Shown: piece after piece, positions 6,869-16,084 of the stretch
Numbering within the stretch: the stretch's first letter is position 1
Layout: every line of letters starts with the position of its first letter
NCBI GenBank assembly: GCA_937128505.1
Contig: CAKZMM010000102.1
Span: 1-64,000 of the forward strand
Origin: an uncultured Thermogutta sp.
GTDB taxonomy: Bacteria > Planctomycetota > Planctomycetia > Pirellulales > Thermoguttaceae
Length of the DNA stretch: 64,000 nucleotides
Reading direction: 5' to 3'
The notes under the pieces: generated by a model
The model's database searches: none
What the model saw: only the letters and a program-made list of their open reading frames with translations
Told to the model about the DNA's origin: nothing
Position numbers and translations under genes: made by a program

Positions 6869-9389
6869 GGCTAACCTCCTGGCTTCGAAGTCCTAAAGAT
6901 GTTGCCTCTCGGCGAAAAAGACCGAGCTCCGTCGTGTACGTTAATCCGCTATCGGTCCCGTCCGAATCCAGCAGCCGTCCGTCTTCATGAAGGTAGAGTA
7001 CTCGTACAGTGCTGTCCAAGAAGGGTTTCAAACAATCCGGCAGGGAAGCGCGCACCGAGGTAAGCCAGGCGCTTCGCACATCGAGCATGTTCAGGTGCAA
7101 AGGCGCTAAAGCTGCGCGATCCACCGCCCTGAGCGGTAGCTCAATCGGGGGACCATAAACCGGCTCGATTTTCACTCGTGCCGGCCCCCGATCGATCGAT
7201 CGCAAGATCAAAACCGACTCGCTCGGCAAGTCTACATACCGTGTCTGAATCTCCTCATTCCTCAAGCATGGTAAAGCGAAATTCTGCAAGGAGATAGCGA
7301 GGTTACGCATCCGCTCTTTTTGTTTTTCCAGTTCCTTCCGTAACTCCTCCACCCACGCCGGCTCCTGCTGCTGACAATCGACATAAGTGCGTTCCAAAAG
7401 CGGCCGGATCAATCCCGGCAGCTCAAGCTCCGGATGATCCGACAAGATTTGAATCGTCCGCCACAAGACATACGGGGCATAGACAAACTGCGTGGGGCCG
7501 ATTCGATCCAAAAAATCTTTCTTATCGTCGGCCTCAAGCCATTGGCGGTCCAAAAGCCAACATTCCGGGGCGCGAGCGGGTCTAGAGGGACAGGCATGCC
7601 GCCACAGACGCCCCAACCGCTGAAAGAGTATATCCGTCGGCGCTAGTGCCGTGATCAAAAGGTCGCTATCGATATCCAGGCTTTGCTCGAGAACCTGCGT
7701 ACCCACTAGAAGCGAGGCACCGCGTTCGGCGGTTCCCGCCTTGCCCAGTTTTTTCACCCAAAACTCTTCGGCCTCTTGCCGCTGACCCGGTACGTACTGT
7801 GAGTGCAATAAGCCGATGGTGGCCTGACCCGCCGCCATGCTGCTTTTTGCCTGACGATAAAACTCCTGCGCCTCTGCCACGGTATTCATGATCGCCAGGA
7901 TGGCTTGCCCCTGCGTCAAACGATCTGCGATTTCGTCCCAGAATGCCGGCGTTTTTTCGTTAACCAGCCGAAGCTGTACTCTTTTTTGCGCAGTTTGCGG
8001 TGCAGGCACAGCGCGAAGGTCGCCGCCACCGTGGAGGATCACTGGGTATGAGTCGCCCTCCGGAGCAGTCGTCGGGCAGCCCAATTCCTCCCGCCGCCTC
8101 TTAGTCAGCGTGGCGGACAAAATGATGACACTACAACGGAGTTGCAAAAGAAATTCGATGAGCTTGTCGAGCAAAGTTCCCGTGAAAACGTCGTAGGAAT
8201 GGACTTCGTCGAGAATCACCACCTTTCCTGCAAGTCCGAAAAGTCGCAGAAAGTGGTGTTTGACGTTGATGACCCCCAGCAATGACTGATCAATGGTTCC
8301 CACCCCCATCGGCCACAACAATGCTCTTTTAGCCGGGGCGAACCAACTCCCCCCGGGACACAACTCCTCACCGCCTGCCAACAGATGAGCTAACCATGCG
8401 TAGCTGTGCACCAATCGAGCGGCTACCGACTCGCCAAAAAGATTCCTCAGGAATAGTTGAATGCGGCGATACATCACATTGCTGGTTACGCGGGTAGGGA
8501 GAGCAAAGTAAATTCCGTGATTATGGCCCGAAGCAATCAGCCGGTAAGCCGCCCAAAGGGCAGCCTCGGTTTTTCCTAATCCCATGGGGGCCTCGATCAC
8601 AAGAAGTCCCGGCTGCTTCGCTAGCTCATAAGCGGCCTGCTGAACCTCGTTGGGCGAGAAGCCAAAAAGTTCCTCGAAGCTTTTTTGATCCTTGATTGCC
8701 GGCCAAACGAAACCGATTTCATCCAACACTTCCCGCACCCGTTCTCGTAGTTCGTCCCACGAGGGTAAAGCATCTATGGGAAAATACCGTTCGTCCGAAG
8801 CAATCCAGTCGGCAATACACACAAAGCCCACCGCCATAAACAATTCGAACGGACTTGGTTCCGTCTTGGGGATTTCGCCCCAATCGTTGATCGACTGATC
8901 GAGAATCTCCAAGCGTCGCTCGGCCCAGTCCTTCCCGCCGTAACGCGGGTTATCATGGAGCCATAGCTCCCGCCAGTCACGTGACCCGTGGTGCAATCCC
9001 ACTGCAAGGGGCCAACCGGAAGATTGAGAAGTTTCTATCCGATCGTATATGCGCAAGCGGTAGTAAGCTTGCAAGGCGGCCTCACCGATTAACGCATGAT
9101 TGGTTTCAAATCCGCCGGCGTCTTCAGACCGGATTTTCGCCTGAAACCCCGGCGATGCCTTCCCGATATCGTGCAAAGCAGCCAAGGTGATTACCCCAGG
9201 AGAGATCAAGCTTTTTACAGGCGGAGGCAATCGATCGTATAGCTCCCGCGCTACAGCCCCCACCAATCGATGGTGGTCGGAAAGCGATAGGGTCGCCTTA
9301 CCATCTCCGCTCCGTTTAGCCAGGCACTCATGGGGCGGTAAAGCAGGCGGACTTGGATCGTGTTTTGGAGTTGCAAACTTCGGCGCCAT
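6849..9389 (-). CDS. cas3: CRISPR helicase-nuclease Cas3 (type I-E, HD-helicase fusion)
   Basis: An 846-aa Cas3 with an N-terminal HD nuclease domain and an SF2 helicase. HD motifs include H40, H73-D74 in LHDIGK and the later GLHHGS. Helicase motifs are Walker A APMGLGKTE (267-275), DEVH (394-397), SAT (425-427) and the C-terminal QRLGRLWRH. It unwinds and degrades DNA marked by Cascade. ATG 9389 is chosen because GAGGG lies 6 nt upstream; a GTG at 9452 is an alternative with no clear ribosome site. It is the first gene of the operon, and the cas promoter should lie upstream in 9390-9700, though no clear one was found. Confidence 0.95.
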   Translation of the reverse strand: MAPKFATPKHDPSPPALPPHECLAKRSGDGKATLSLSDHHRLVGAVARELYDRLPPPVKSLISPGVITLAALHDIGKASPGFQAKIRSEDAGGFETNHALIGEAALQAYYRLRIYDRIETSQSSGWPLAVGLHHGSRDWRELWLHDNPRYGGKDWAERRLEILDQSINDWGEIPKTEPSPFELFMAVGFVCIADWIASDERYFPIDALPSWDELRERVREVLDEIGFVWPAIKDQKSFEELFGFSPNEVQQAAYELAKQPGLLVIEAPMGLGKTEAALWAAYRLIASGHNHGIYFALPTRVTSNVMYRRIQLFLRNLFGESVAARLVHSYAWLAHLLAGGEELCPGGSWFAPAKRALLWPMGVGTIDQSLLGVINVKHHFLRLFGLAGKVVILDEVHSYDVFTGTLLDKLIEFLLQLRCSVIILSATLTKRRREELGCPTTAPEGDSYPVILHGGGDLRAVPAPQTAQKRVQLRLVNEKTPAFWDEIADRLTQGQAILAIMNTVAEAQEFYRQAKSSMAAGQATIGLLHSQYVPGQRQEAEEFWVKKLGKAGTAERGASLLVGTQVLEQSLDIDSDLLITALAPTDILFQRLGRLWRHACPSRPARAPECWLLDRQWLEADDKKDFLDRIGPTQFVYAPYVLWRTIQILSDHPELELPGLIRPLLERTYVDCQQQEPAWVEELRKELEKQKERMRNLAISLQNFALPCLRNEEIQTRYVDLPSESVLILRSIDRGPARVKIEPVYGPPIELPLRAVDRAALAPLHLNMLDVRSAWLTSVRASLPDCLKPFLDSTVRVLYLHEDGRLLDSDGTDSGLTYTTELGLFRREATSLGLRSQEVSHELQFD

Positions 9390-10249
9390 AGTAACCCTCA
9401 CTACAAAATCGCGTGTCAATTGGCCTCTCGAGTCTTCAGTTGAAAGGTCCACAGACGAATTCGTCCGCGGGTTTGTGCCACTAAACAGTGTTGCCGCGGG
9501 CTAAAGGATTTCATTTTCTTGCATGAGGCTAAAGAGTCCGTCGCCACCGGATGCAGGCAATGGATAGCGATTGAGCCACCGCGTTTCAATAGACGGTCGC
9601 CGAGTCAAGTTAGTATGACAAGCCTTTAGTCAATTTCATACCCCGTCCGGGACAAAGATTGTCCAACCTGAATAAAAACGACGCGAGTGGTAAGGACGGT
9701 TCTTAGCGGAACCCGTTGGGGGGGTTAACCCAGTGCGCCCCGAGGCTCAGGGTGGTTCACTAGCGAAAAGCAACCTCGCGACCCACACGAAGGAAAAGCT
9801 GAACGGATAAGTTGTTAGCGCGATGCCCTGCGGTCCGAATCCCGCTCAGGAGAGCATTCTTTCATTCTGCGAAAACGTTCCCGCTCAAACCACGAGCGAT
9901 CTGCAAACCGTATACGCCGTAGCGGGATGCCAGCGCGCGGACATTCCCGACGAACATCTCACGTCAAGGAAGTCATTCCGTGATGATCCGCCCATTCACA
10001 GGGTTTATTTGGGCACTCGGCCCCTCGAGCATTGTATGAAACTTGGCGCCCGCCCTAGACGGAGATCATGCCAATTTATGATGACCGTGGATCGACTTGC
10101 GGCACCTTTACCTGCGGGTTACTGCCGCATGAACCGGGAGTTTTGTGCAGGGATCTTCGCCGCGATTAGCAGTCGATGGGCTAGCTGAGAGGCTTCCGCA
10201 GCCTTTTAGTCATTGCGAAGAGGCAATTCAGGCAATTTGGATGAGCACG
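9390..10249. other. Intergenic region upstream of cas3
   Basis: No convincing gene is seen in this 860-nt stretch. One open frame on the plus strand (9823-10188) has no recognisable motif and no ribosome site. The segment must contain the cas3 promoter. A stretch at 10189-10199 (GAGGCTTCCGC) matches the first 11 nt of the adjacent repeat unit at 8 of 11 positions and lies exactly 61 nt upstream, so it may be a fifth, more decayed repeat. Confidence 0.5.
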
Positions 10250-10451
10250 GTGGTATCCGCGCGGACAAGGATGATCGGCGTACGCAGCTTGGCTTGAGCA
10301 ACATGGAAAGGTGGTATCCGCGCGGATAGAAATGCTCGTTACGTTCTTGCTGCGGACTATGATCGTGCTAAGTGGTATCCGCGCGCATAGGGATGCTCGC
10401 CATCGTCACCACAAACGGAAGTGGCGGTATCCGCTCGGATAGGCATGATTG
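10250..10451 (+). CRISPR. Degenerate second I-E-like CRISPR array
   Basis: Four diverged 28-nt units start at 10250, 10311, 10372 and 10424. The first three are spaced exactly 61 nt apart, giving 33-nt spacers; the last spacer is only 24 nt. The units begin GTGGTATCCGCGCGGATA (consensus) and end GGATGCTCG. Units 2 and 3 share 25 of 28 bases and units 1 and 2 share 23. TATCCGCGCGGATA is a perfect palindrome, as expected for a repeat hairpin. The repeat differs from the array at 19-168. Sequence drift between units suggests an abandoned array. Confidence 0.7.
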
Positions 10452-10949
10452 AAGGATTGCTCGAGCTCGCAGCCTGTCGATCTGATTTGAAAAACTCACC
10501 CAGACGAGCTTCAAATTGAAATGACGGAGCGGCATACTGCCGAGCAGCCTATGCAAGTTGCTGGCCAAGCCGGTCATCCACTGCACCTAGGAAGAAAAGC
10601 GGAAGAATTGTCGTACATACCGTCTTGGAACGGACGCATTTTCACACAAGGGGGTCCGGAGTTCACATAATTTCCAGATTAGATCAGAATTTCCGGATCA
10701 GATCAGATCTCTAAATCTCCCCCGCTTCAAACGCGCCTTCGGTCTTTAAAACTTCTCTTGAGCGTTTAAATCCTCCTGCGCTATGTCAATGCGCTTTCGA
10801 TATCTTGATGTACCCCCGATTCGAACCCCCGAAAAGGCTTCCCGTCTGTTGCCGGGGGACGATCGCCGATCGGGTGCTCCCACAGCCGGGCGAGGAGGTT
10901 GCTCAAGACTAGCCTCCCACGATGAGGATGCGGTGTGTTCACAGGATTT
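10452..10949. other. Intergenic region downstream of glnB-like gene
   Basis: No gene could be supported here. A CGATTCGAACCCCC segment near 10816 resembles a tRNA T-arm, but no cloverleaf can be built around it. Two GATCAGA-rich direct copies near 10678-10710 (AGATTAGATCAGAATTTCC and a related copy) form a short tandem duplication. Confidence 0.4.
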
Positions 10950-11297
10950 TCAGACTGCTCCCGGTCCGCGGAAGCCGTCACTGATTTGAATGGCCTGCTC
11001 AGCCGGAACGACAAAAATTTTTCCATCCCCCAGGTTACCCCGGGGGCCGGTCCGGGCTGCTTGAACAATCGTTTCAACGGTTCTTTCCAGGAAATCGTCG
11101 TTAACGACAATCTCCAGTACCACCTTCTGCAACAAAGCCGTGCGGTACTCTTCGCCGCGGTACAATTCCGGCTGACCTCGTTGGCGCCCGTACCCCTGGG
11201 CATTGCATACGGTCATCCGCGTCACCTCGATTCGGTTGAGCGCTTCGCGCACGGCGTCGAGCTTAGTCGGTTGAATAATCGCGATCACAAGTTTCAC
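10950..11297 (-). CDS. glnB: Nitrogen regulatory protein P-II
   Basis: A 115-aa P-II family protein, a trimeric sensor of ATP/ADP and 2-oxoglutarate that controls nitrogen assimilation. The start MKLVIAIIQPTKLDAVREAL, the T-loop YGRQRGQPELYRGEEY with the modifiable Tyr in ELYRG, and the DGKIFVVPAEQAI block are diagnostic. The segment between AARTG and GDGKIF is about three residues longer than usual. The start is GTG with GGGAG 7 nt upstream. No amtB or glnA lies beside it, so assignment to GlnB rather than GlnK is by default. Confidence 0.92.
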   Translation of the reverse strand: MKLVIAIIQPTKLDAVREALNRIEVTRMTVCNAQGYGRQRGQPELYRGEEYRTALLQKVVLEIVVNDDFLERTVETIVQAARTGPRGNLGDGKIFVVPAEQAIQISDGFRGPGAV

Positions 11298-11438
11298 AAG
11301 TAAGCTCCCTCTTTCCCGGGCGTTTTCAAGGATCCTATGGCCCGAACGTGACTCCCAAACTAATTCAGGGGGCTCAACAAATCCCGCTCTTGTACACCAG
11401 AGCCCGTTGTATTATTGAGATGCGGCGCAACGATTGCG

Positions 11439-11663
11439 ATGTCAGGCGACGCCCTATCCCCGAATCCAAGGCCGGTTTTTCATTTCCTTCTTTTTATCTC
11501 CTTCTTTTTCTTCTTATGGGGACCGGCATCGGCAAAACCTTCGGATCAACGCAAAGCCGATGCCCTGGAGGCACTCGAGGAGGGTAATCGACGGCACACC
11601 CGAAACGGCTTTTCGACGGACGACTTGCCGATGTCTTGCACCGTGGTCAGTAATAATTATTAG
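11439..11663 (+). CDS. Possible small secreted peptide (weak)
   Basis: A 74-aa frame. Residues about 12-32 form a strongly hydrophobic stretch (FHFLLFISFFFFLWG) followed by ASA-K, which resembles a signal peptide with an AxA cleavage site. The mature part (KPSDQRKADALEALEEGN...) is hydrophilic and matches nothing I recognise. There is no clear ribosome site. It may be a real small exported protein, a remnant of one, or chance. Confidence 0.28.
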   Translation: MSGDALSPNPRPVFHFLLFISFFFFLWGPASAKPSDQRKADALEALEEGNRRHTRNGFSTDDLPMSCTVVSNNY

Positions 11664-12246
11664 CCCTTTTTATTAGCTTTCTTTTTCTCCGGCTTTTACC
11701 ATTTTTAATCGGGTTTTCAACCAGCACCTTCCTCCAAAACAGATTCCTGCAAGCAGCTTCGGGTGGCAAGTATCTTTTTTCGCAACAAAAACTCCTGAAT
11801 CACGCGGGCTAAATGCCGGCTTCACACTGCACGACTCAACGTGGCTAAAAGCCCTCAACGTGGGGCAAAGCCGCGGAAATTCGAACCTTTCACCCCGGTA
11901 ATCCGGAAGCTTTCGCAGCCGAGAACTAAAGGCGTTTGCCGCCGAAATTCCGAAGCTTTCCATGAGAATTAAGCCGAATCGCTGAATCGTTCACCGCCTA
12001 CCTGCCCCCGGGTCATTGACGCTCCCAGATTAGCCTACTAAAATCTCGCGATTCAAAGGAGTGAGGGGAATCATCCCATTCTTGCGATACATTGCGGTGG
12101 ATTTTTACGATTATCAGCTTTTGCCCAAATTTGGATCATATATCATGTCTGAGGAGTACGAATCGAGGTTGGATAAGTATTCGTGAGCGGAGGCTGCGGT
12201 TTTTCGTCCGGGAAACCGGCTCGGGGATCTTTGGCCGCCACCGTCG

Positions 12247-12335
12247 TATTTATACTCGCGGGGCTTTCGGTAACCTCCAAGGGCCGCGGTGCTGAGATCG
12301 AGGCTTGTTTCGGAACACGCGGGGCTTTTGGTCGG
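12247..12335. repeat. Two diverged repeat units 61 bp apart
   Basis: The 15-nt core CGCGGGGCTTTYGGT occurs at 12257 and 12318, exactly 61 nt apart. Extended to 28 nt, the two copies (12247-12274 and 12308-12335) agree at about 18 positions. The spacing equals that of I-E CRISPR units, and the CACGCGGGG portion resembles I-E repeats read in reverse. With only two copies and modest identity this is weak. Confidence 0.35.
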
Positions 12336-12823
12336 CGGCAGGTAACCGGCAGAATACAGCTCAATCCGGTAGCTGGGCGCCGTTGGCCAACCCGCTGCGA
12401 TTCTTGGTTTTGTGAACCGGGATTATCGGCCGGGCAATCTTTCAATGATTGGACTCTTACTCGGGCTTATTTCGGGAGCCTTGCAGCATCGTCGCGGGCT
12501 GAGGACTTAGGTCAACTATTGTTAAGCTACAGGCAATCATTTTGAACTCGGACATTTCGAACTCGGAGGGTTGAGCAAGGAGCCAATTCGGGACAGGGGC
12601 ATTAAGCAACAGAATTGGACTCGGGAGGAGGACATATCGGCTCCCCGGGAGGTCTTGCTCATCGGCACAAGTCTTTTGAGATCGCGCGAGTCTGCCGGCG
12701 CGAGCTCTCTTGAGCGGGGAACCCTATGCGGGGATGCCGCTCGCCGATGGTGAAATCTCCACGCAGCCTGGCAGTGTGGGGACAACAGGTGGGGAGGCAT
12801 AAAACCGGCGAGTGCCTCACGAT

Positions 12824-12869
12824 TTTTGTAAATTGCAAGTTTCACATTTTGCAAATTGCAAGCTTCACA
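12824..12869. repeat. 23-bp tandem duplication upstream of ppdK
   Basis: TTTTGYAAATTGCAAG followed by YTTCACA occurs twice in tandem (12824-12846 and 12847-12869) with two mismatches. Each unit contains the near-palindrome TTGCAAATTGCAA. The pair lies 77 nt before the ppdK start and could be an operator pair or only a replication-slippage duplication. Confidence 0.6.
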
Positions 12870-12945
12870 CTTATTGATAAGCCGTAAAAGGGTACTGAAA
12901 AGATATTCATTCTTGAACACCCGTTTTTGAAAGAGGTCATCAAAG

Positions 12946-15702
12946 ATGGCACAGAAGTACGTCTATTGGTTTGGTCCGAACGAAGCAGATGGTAATGCCG
13001 AAATGCGGGACCTTTTAGGCGGCAAAGGGGCTAACCTGGCGGAAATGGCACGGTTAGGCCTGCCGGTTCCCGCTGGCTTCACGATCACGACCGAGTATTG
13101 CAATCGCTTCTTTAAAGAAGGTGGTAAGTTTGACGAAGGCTTACGGGCAGAGGTGGCCGCAGCGCTGGCCAAAACCGAAGCTTCGATGGGGGCGAAATTC
13201 GGTGATCCGGACAACCCGCTCTTGGTGTCTTGTCGGTCGGGGGCCCGACGGAGCATGCCTGGGATGATGGAAACCGTCCTTAACGTCGGACTTTGTAGTC
13301 GCACCATCCCCGGGTTAATCGCCCAATTCATGAAGGGTCAAGCAGGCAACCCGGCGGCTAAGCAACTCGCCGGGCGGTTTGTTTATGACTCGTATCGCCG
13401 CCTCATCATGATGTACTCAGACGTGGTGATGGAAAAGGCTGAAGGGATTGAGCCGGCCGAGGGGCAAGGAATCCGCCAGCAACTGGAAAGGCTCATGGAC
13501 GAGCTGAAAGAGCGAAAAGGCTACAAATCCGATGTCGAGTTGACGGCCGAGGACCTCCAGTGGCTTTGCGAGAAATTCAAGGAAAAGGTTCAACAGGTGT
13601 TGGGAAGGCCCTTCCCCGACGATCCTCAACAGCAGCTGTGGGGGGCGATTGCGGCGGTCTTTAAGAGTTGGAATGGGAAACGGGCAGTGGCCTACCGCCG
13701 CATTGAAGGGATTCCCGATGATTGGGGAACCGCCTGCAACGTCCAAAGCATGGTCTTTGGGAACAAAGGCGAAAGCTCCTCGACCGGTGTCGGGTTTACG
13801 CGCAATCCCGCAACCGGGGAAAATACGTTCTACGGTGAATGGCTTCCGAATGCCCAGGGTGAAGATGTCGTGGCCGGAATCCGCACGCCTTGCCCGTTGA
13901 ACGACGCCAGCAAGAACGAGCAGAACAAGCATCTGCCCACTTTGGAACAAAGCATGCCGGAACTTTATCGGCAGCTGGTGGGTGTGCGGGATACCCTAGA
14001 GCGGCATTACAAGGACATGCAGGATATCGAGTTTACCATCGAGGAAAAGAAGCTTTACATTCTCCAGTGTCGGGCGGGGAAGCGGACCGGTACTGCCGCG
14101 CTCAACATCGCCATGGATATGTTGGCCGAGGGGCTCATCGATGAGCGCACCGCGGTGCGCCGCGTGGACCCGGCTCAACTGGATGAGTTGCTGCATCCAA
14201 TCGTAGATCCGGCTCAGGAAAAGAATTATCGACCGATTGCCGAGGGGTTGCCGGCTGGTCCAGGCGGTGCCTGCGGAAAAATCGTCTTTACGTCGGACGA
14301 TGCGGTGCGATGGGCAAGAGAAAAGGGCGAAAGGGTCATCCTAGTCCGCGAGGAAACAAGTCCGGAAGATGTTGATGGCATGCGGGCGGCCGCAGGGATT
14401 CTCACCTCGCGGGGCGGCATGACTTGCCATGCAGCTCTGGTGGCTCGTGGTTGGGGTAAGTGCTGTATTGTGGGGGCAGCAGCACTGGAAGTTGATCCCA
14501 TCGCTAAAGAGCTTCGCGTCGACGGCAAAGTCTTCCGCGAAGGAGATGTGTTGACTTTGAACGGGACTCGCGGCCGCGTTTACCAGGGGGCCTTGCCGCT
14601 GATCGAAGCCGGGGAAAACCCGCGGTTTCGCGAGTTTATGGCCCTGGCCGATAAGTTCCGTCGTATGCCTGTGCGGGCCAACGCCGATGACCCACCCGCC
14701 GTGAAAACCGCCCGGAGCTTCGGCGCCGAAGGGATCGGTTTATTCCGAATCGAGCATATGTTTTATGGTGCCGGGGGCGAGCAACCGCTTTTCATCCTGC
14801 GAAAGTTGATTCTTGCCAAAACCGACGAAGAACGGACCAAAGTCATCGATGAACTGGCCCCCCATGTGGAGAGTGATATCTACGCCACCTTGGAGGTGAT
14901 GGATGGATTGCCCGTCACCGTGCGACTTTTGGATCCGCCGCTACATGAATTCGTCCCGAACGATCCGACCGAACGCGTTGAACTAGCTAAGGGTTTAGGG
15001 ATAACCTTAGAGGAATTGGATCGGCGCGCGAAAGCCCTTCACGAACTTAACCCGATGATGGGCCATCGGGGCGTACGGTTGGGAATAAGCTATCCGTACC
15101 TGACGGAGATGCAAATCCGCGCGCTTCTGCGGGCCGCTGCTCGCCTCAAAGAAGAGGGCAAAAACCCCAAGCCGGAATTGATGGTGCCGGTCACTTGTAC
15201 GGTAAAAGAATTAGACTTTGTGCGGCCGATCTTCGACCGGGTCAAGCAGGAAGTTGAGAAGGAATTCGGCCTGGCAGTGGATTGTTCCTATGGGACGATG
15301 ATCGAGATTCCGCGGGCCGCTTTGTTGGCCGATCAAATGGCAAAGTCAGCCGAATTCTTCTCGTTTGGAACCAACGACCTTACGCAAATGTGTTATGGGT
15401 TCAGTCGGGATGATATCGGTGGCTTTCTCCCCACTTATATGGATAAGCGGATCCTCGATTTTGACCCATTCCAGACGATCGATCCCGAGGGCGTGGGGCA
15501 ACTCATGGCCATCGCGGTGGAACGGGGTCGGAAAGTTCGCCCCGAACTAAAAATCGGGATCTGCGGCGAACACGGCGGCGACCCAGCCACCGTTGCCTTC
15601 TGCTATAAATTGAAATTTAGCTACGTCAGCTGCTCGCCTTACCGGATCCCGCTGGCCCGATTAGCGGCCGCCCATGCGGCGATTGCCGCCGGCGATGCGT
15701 AG
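12946..15702 (+). CDS. ppdK: Pyruvate, phosphate dikinase
   Basis: A 918-aa PPDK, which interconverts pyruvate, ATP and phosphate with PEP, AMP and pyrophosphate. The N-terminal ATP-grasp domain opens YWFGPNEADG and LLGGKGANLAEMARLGLPVP. The swivelling phosphohistidine domain carries the catalytic His in GGMTCHAALVARGWGK. The C-terminal TIM barrel has GHRGVRLGI, the FFSFGTNDLTQM signature and the CGEHGGDP motif. The length is normal. The ATG has GAGG 11 nt upstream. It stands alone; a 23-bp tandem repeat lies just upstream. Confidence 0.97.
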   Translation: MAQKYVYWFGPNEADGNAEMRDLLGGKGANLAEMARLGLPVPAGFTITTEYCNRFFKEGGKFDEGLRAEVAAALAKTEASMGAKFGDPDNPLLVSCRSGARRSMPGMMETVLNVGLCSRTIPGLIAQFMKGQAGNPAAKQLAGRFVYDSYRRLIMMYSDVVMEKAEGIEPAEGQGIRQQLERLMDELKERKGYKSDVELTAEDLQWLCEKFKEKVQQVLGRPFPDDPQQQLWGAIAAVFKSWNGKRAVAYRRIEGIPDDWGTACNVQSMVFGNKGESSSTGVGFTRNPATGENTFYGEWLPNAQGEDVVAGIRTPCPLNDASKNEQNKHLPTLEQSMPELYRQLVGVRDTLERHYKDMQDIEFTIEEKKLYILQCRAGKRTGTAALNIAMDMLAEGLIDERTAVRRVDPAQLDELLHPIVDPAQEKNYRPIAEGLPAGPGGACGKIVFTSDDAVRWAREKGERVILVREETSPEDVDGMRAAAGILTSRGGMTCHAALVARGWGKCCIVGAAALEVDPIAKELRVDGKVFREGDVLTLNGTRGRVYQGALPLIEAGENPRFREFMALADKFRRMPVRANADDPPAVKTARSFGAEGIGLFRIEHMFYGAGGEQPLFILRKLILAKTDEERTKVIDELAPHVESDIYATLEVMDGLPVTVRLLDPPLHEFVPNDPTERVELAKGLGITLEELDRRAKALHELNPMMGHRGVRLGISYPYLTEMQIRALLRAAARLKEEGKNPKPELMVPVTCTVKELDFVRPIFDRVKQEVEKEFGLAVDCSYGTMIEIPRAALLADQMAKSAEFFSFGTNDLTQMCYGFSRDDIGGFLPTYMDKRILDFDPFQTIDPEGVGQLMAIAVERGRKVRPELKIGICGEHGGDPATVAFCYKLKFSYVSCSPYRIPLARLAAAHAAIAAGDA

Positions 15703-16084
15703 TGAATGCGAATGAAAAAGCCAACCGCCTGGCCCAAGGGCAAGAGGCTGTTGCAAACGTGAATTTCGCAAATTGAGGAATCCGAGACTTGCGTTCTAGC
15801 CCTCGAGCGACCGGGGGTGCAAACTACGGCCGGAAAATGCCTGCTTGCGCGGAACGAACTTGCGGGCTCAGCGGGCAAATATGATCTCAGCGGGCAAATA
15901 TGATCGCTGACAGCCGTGCGAAAAAGTCCGGCTGGATAAGAATTTGGATATGATCGGGGAGGCCGCAATCGCTCTAAGGTCTCTCTCAACCCAGGCGGAT
16001 CGTGCAACTGAGCAAGATGCGTCATCGCGTATCAGATCGACATGATCGCCTGTCTCACTGTTAATTGACGCATTGTTTCTTGGT
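15703..16084. other. Intergenic region with a perfect 19-bp tandem repeat
   Basis: This is the convergent spacer between ppdK and the BatA-like gene. It contains a perfect 19-bp tandem duplication, CTCAGCGGGCAAATATGAT, at 15867-15885 and 15886-15904. No gene and no clear terminator hairpin was seen. Confidence 0.6.

Larger units (their letters stand above)
11298..12945. other. Long intergenic region upstream of ppdK
   Basis: About 1.65 kb separates the P-II gene from ppdK. The only coding candidate with any character is the short frame at 11439-11663, listed separately. Other open frames (for example 12183-12545 plus and 12537-12920 minus) lack motifs and ribosome sites. The stretch holds a pair of 61-nt-spaced repeats (12247-12335) and a 23-bp tandem duplication (12824-12869). 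Confidence 0.5.

Noticed and set aside
9823-10188. 121-aa open frame upstream of the decayed array
   Set aside because: No ribosome site, no known motif, and composition like the surrounding non-coding DNA.
10800-10900. tRNA-like T-arm (CGATTCGAACCCCC)
   Set aside because: No acceptor, D or anticodon stem can be formed around it; it overlaps only a shadow frame beyond the P-II gene.
11871-11965. Repeated GAAATTC/GAAGCTTTC segments
   Set aside because: Copies are irregularly spaced (46 and 68 nt) and short, so they are not array-like.
12183-12545. 120-aa frame with a hydrophobic stretch
   Set aside because: GTG start without ribosome site; it crosses the 61-nt repeat units and matches no family.
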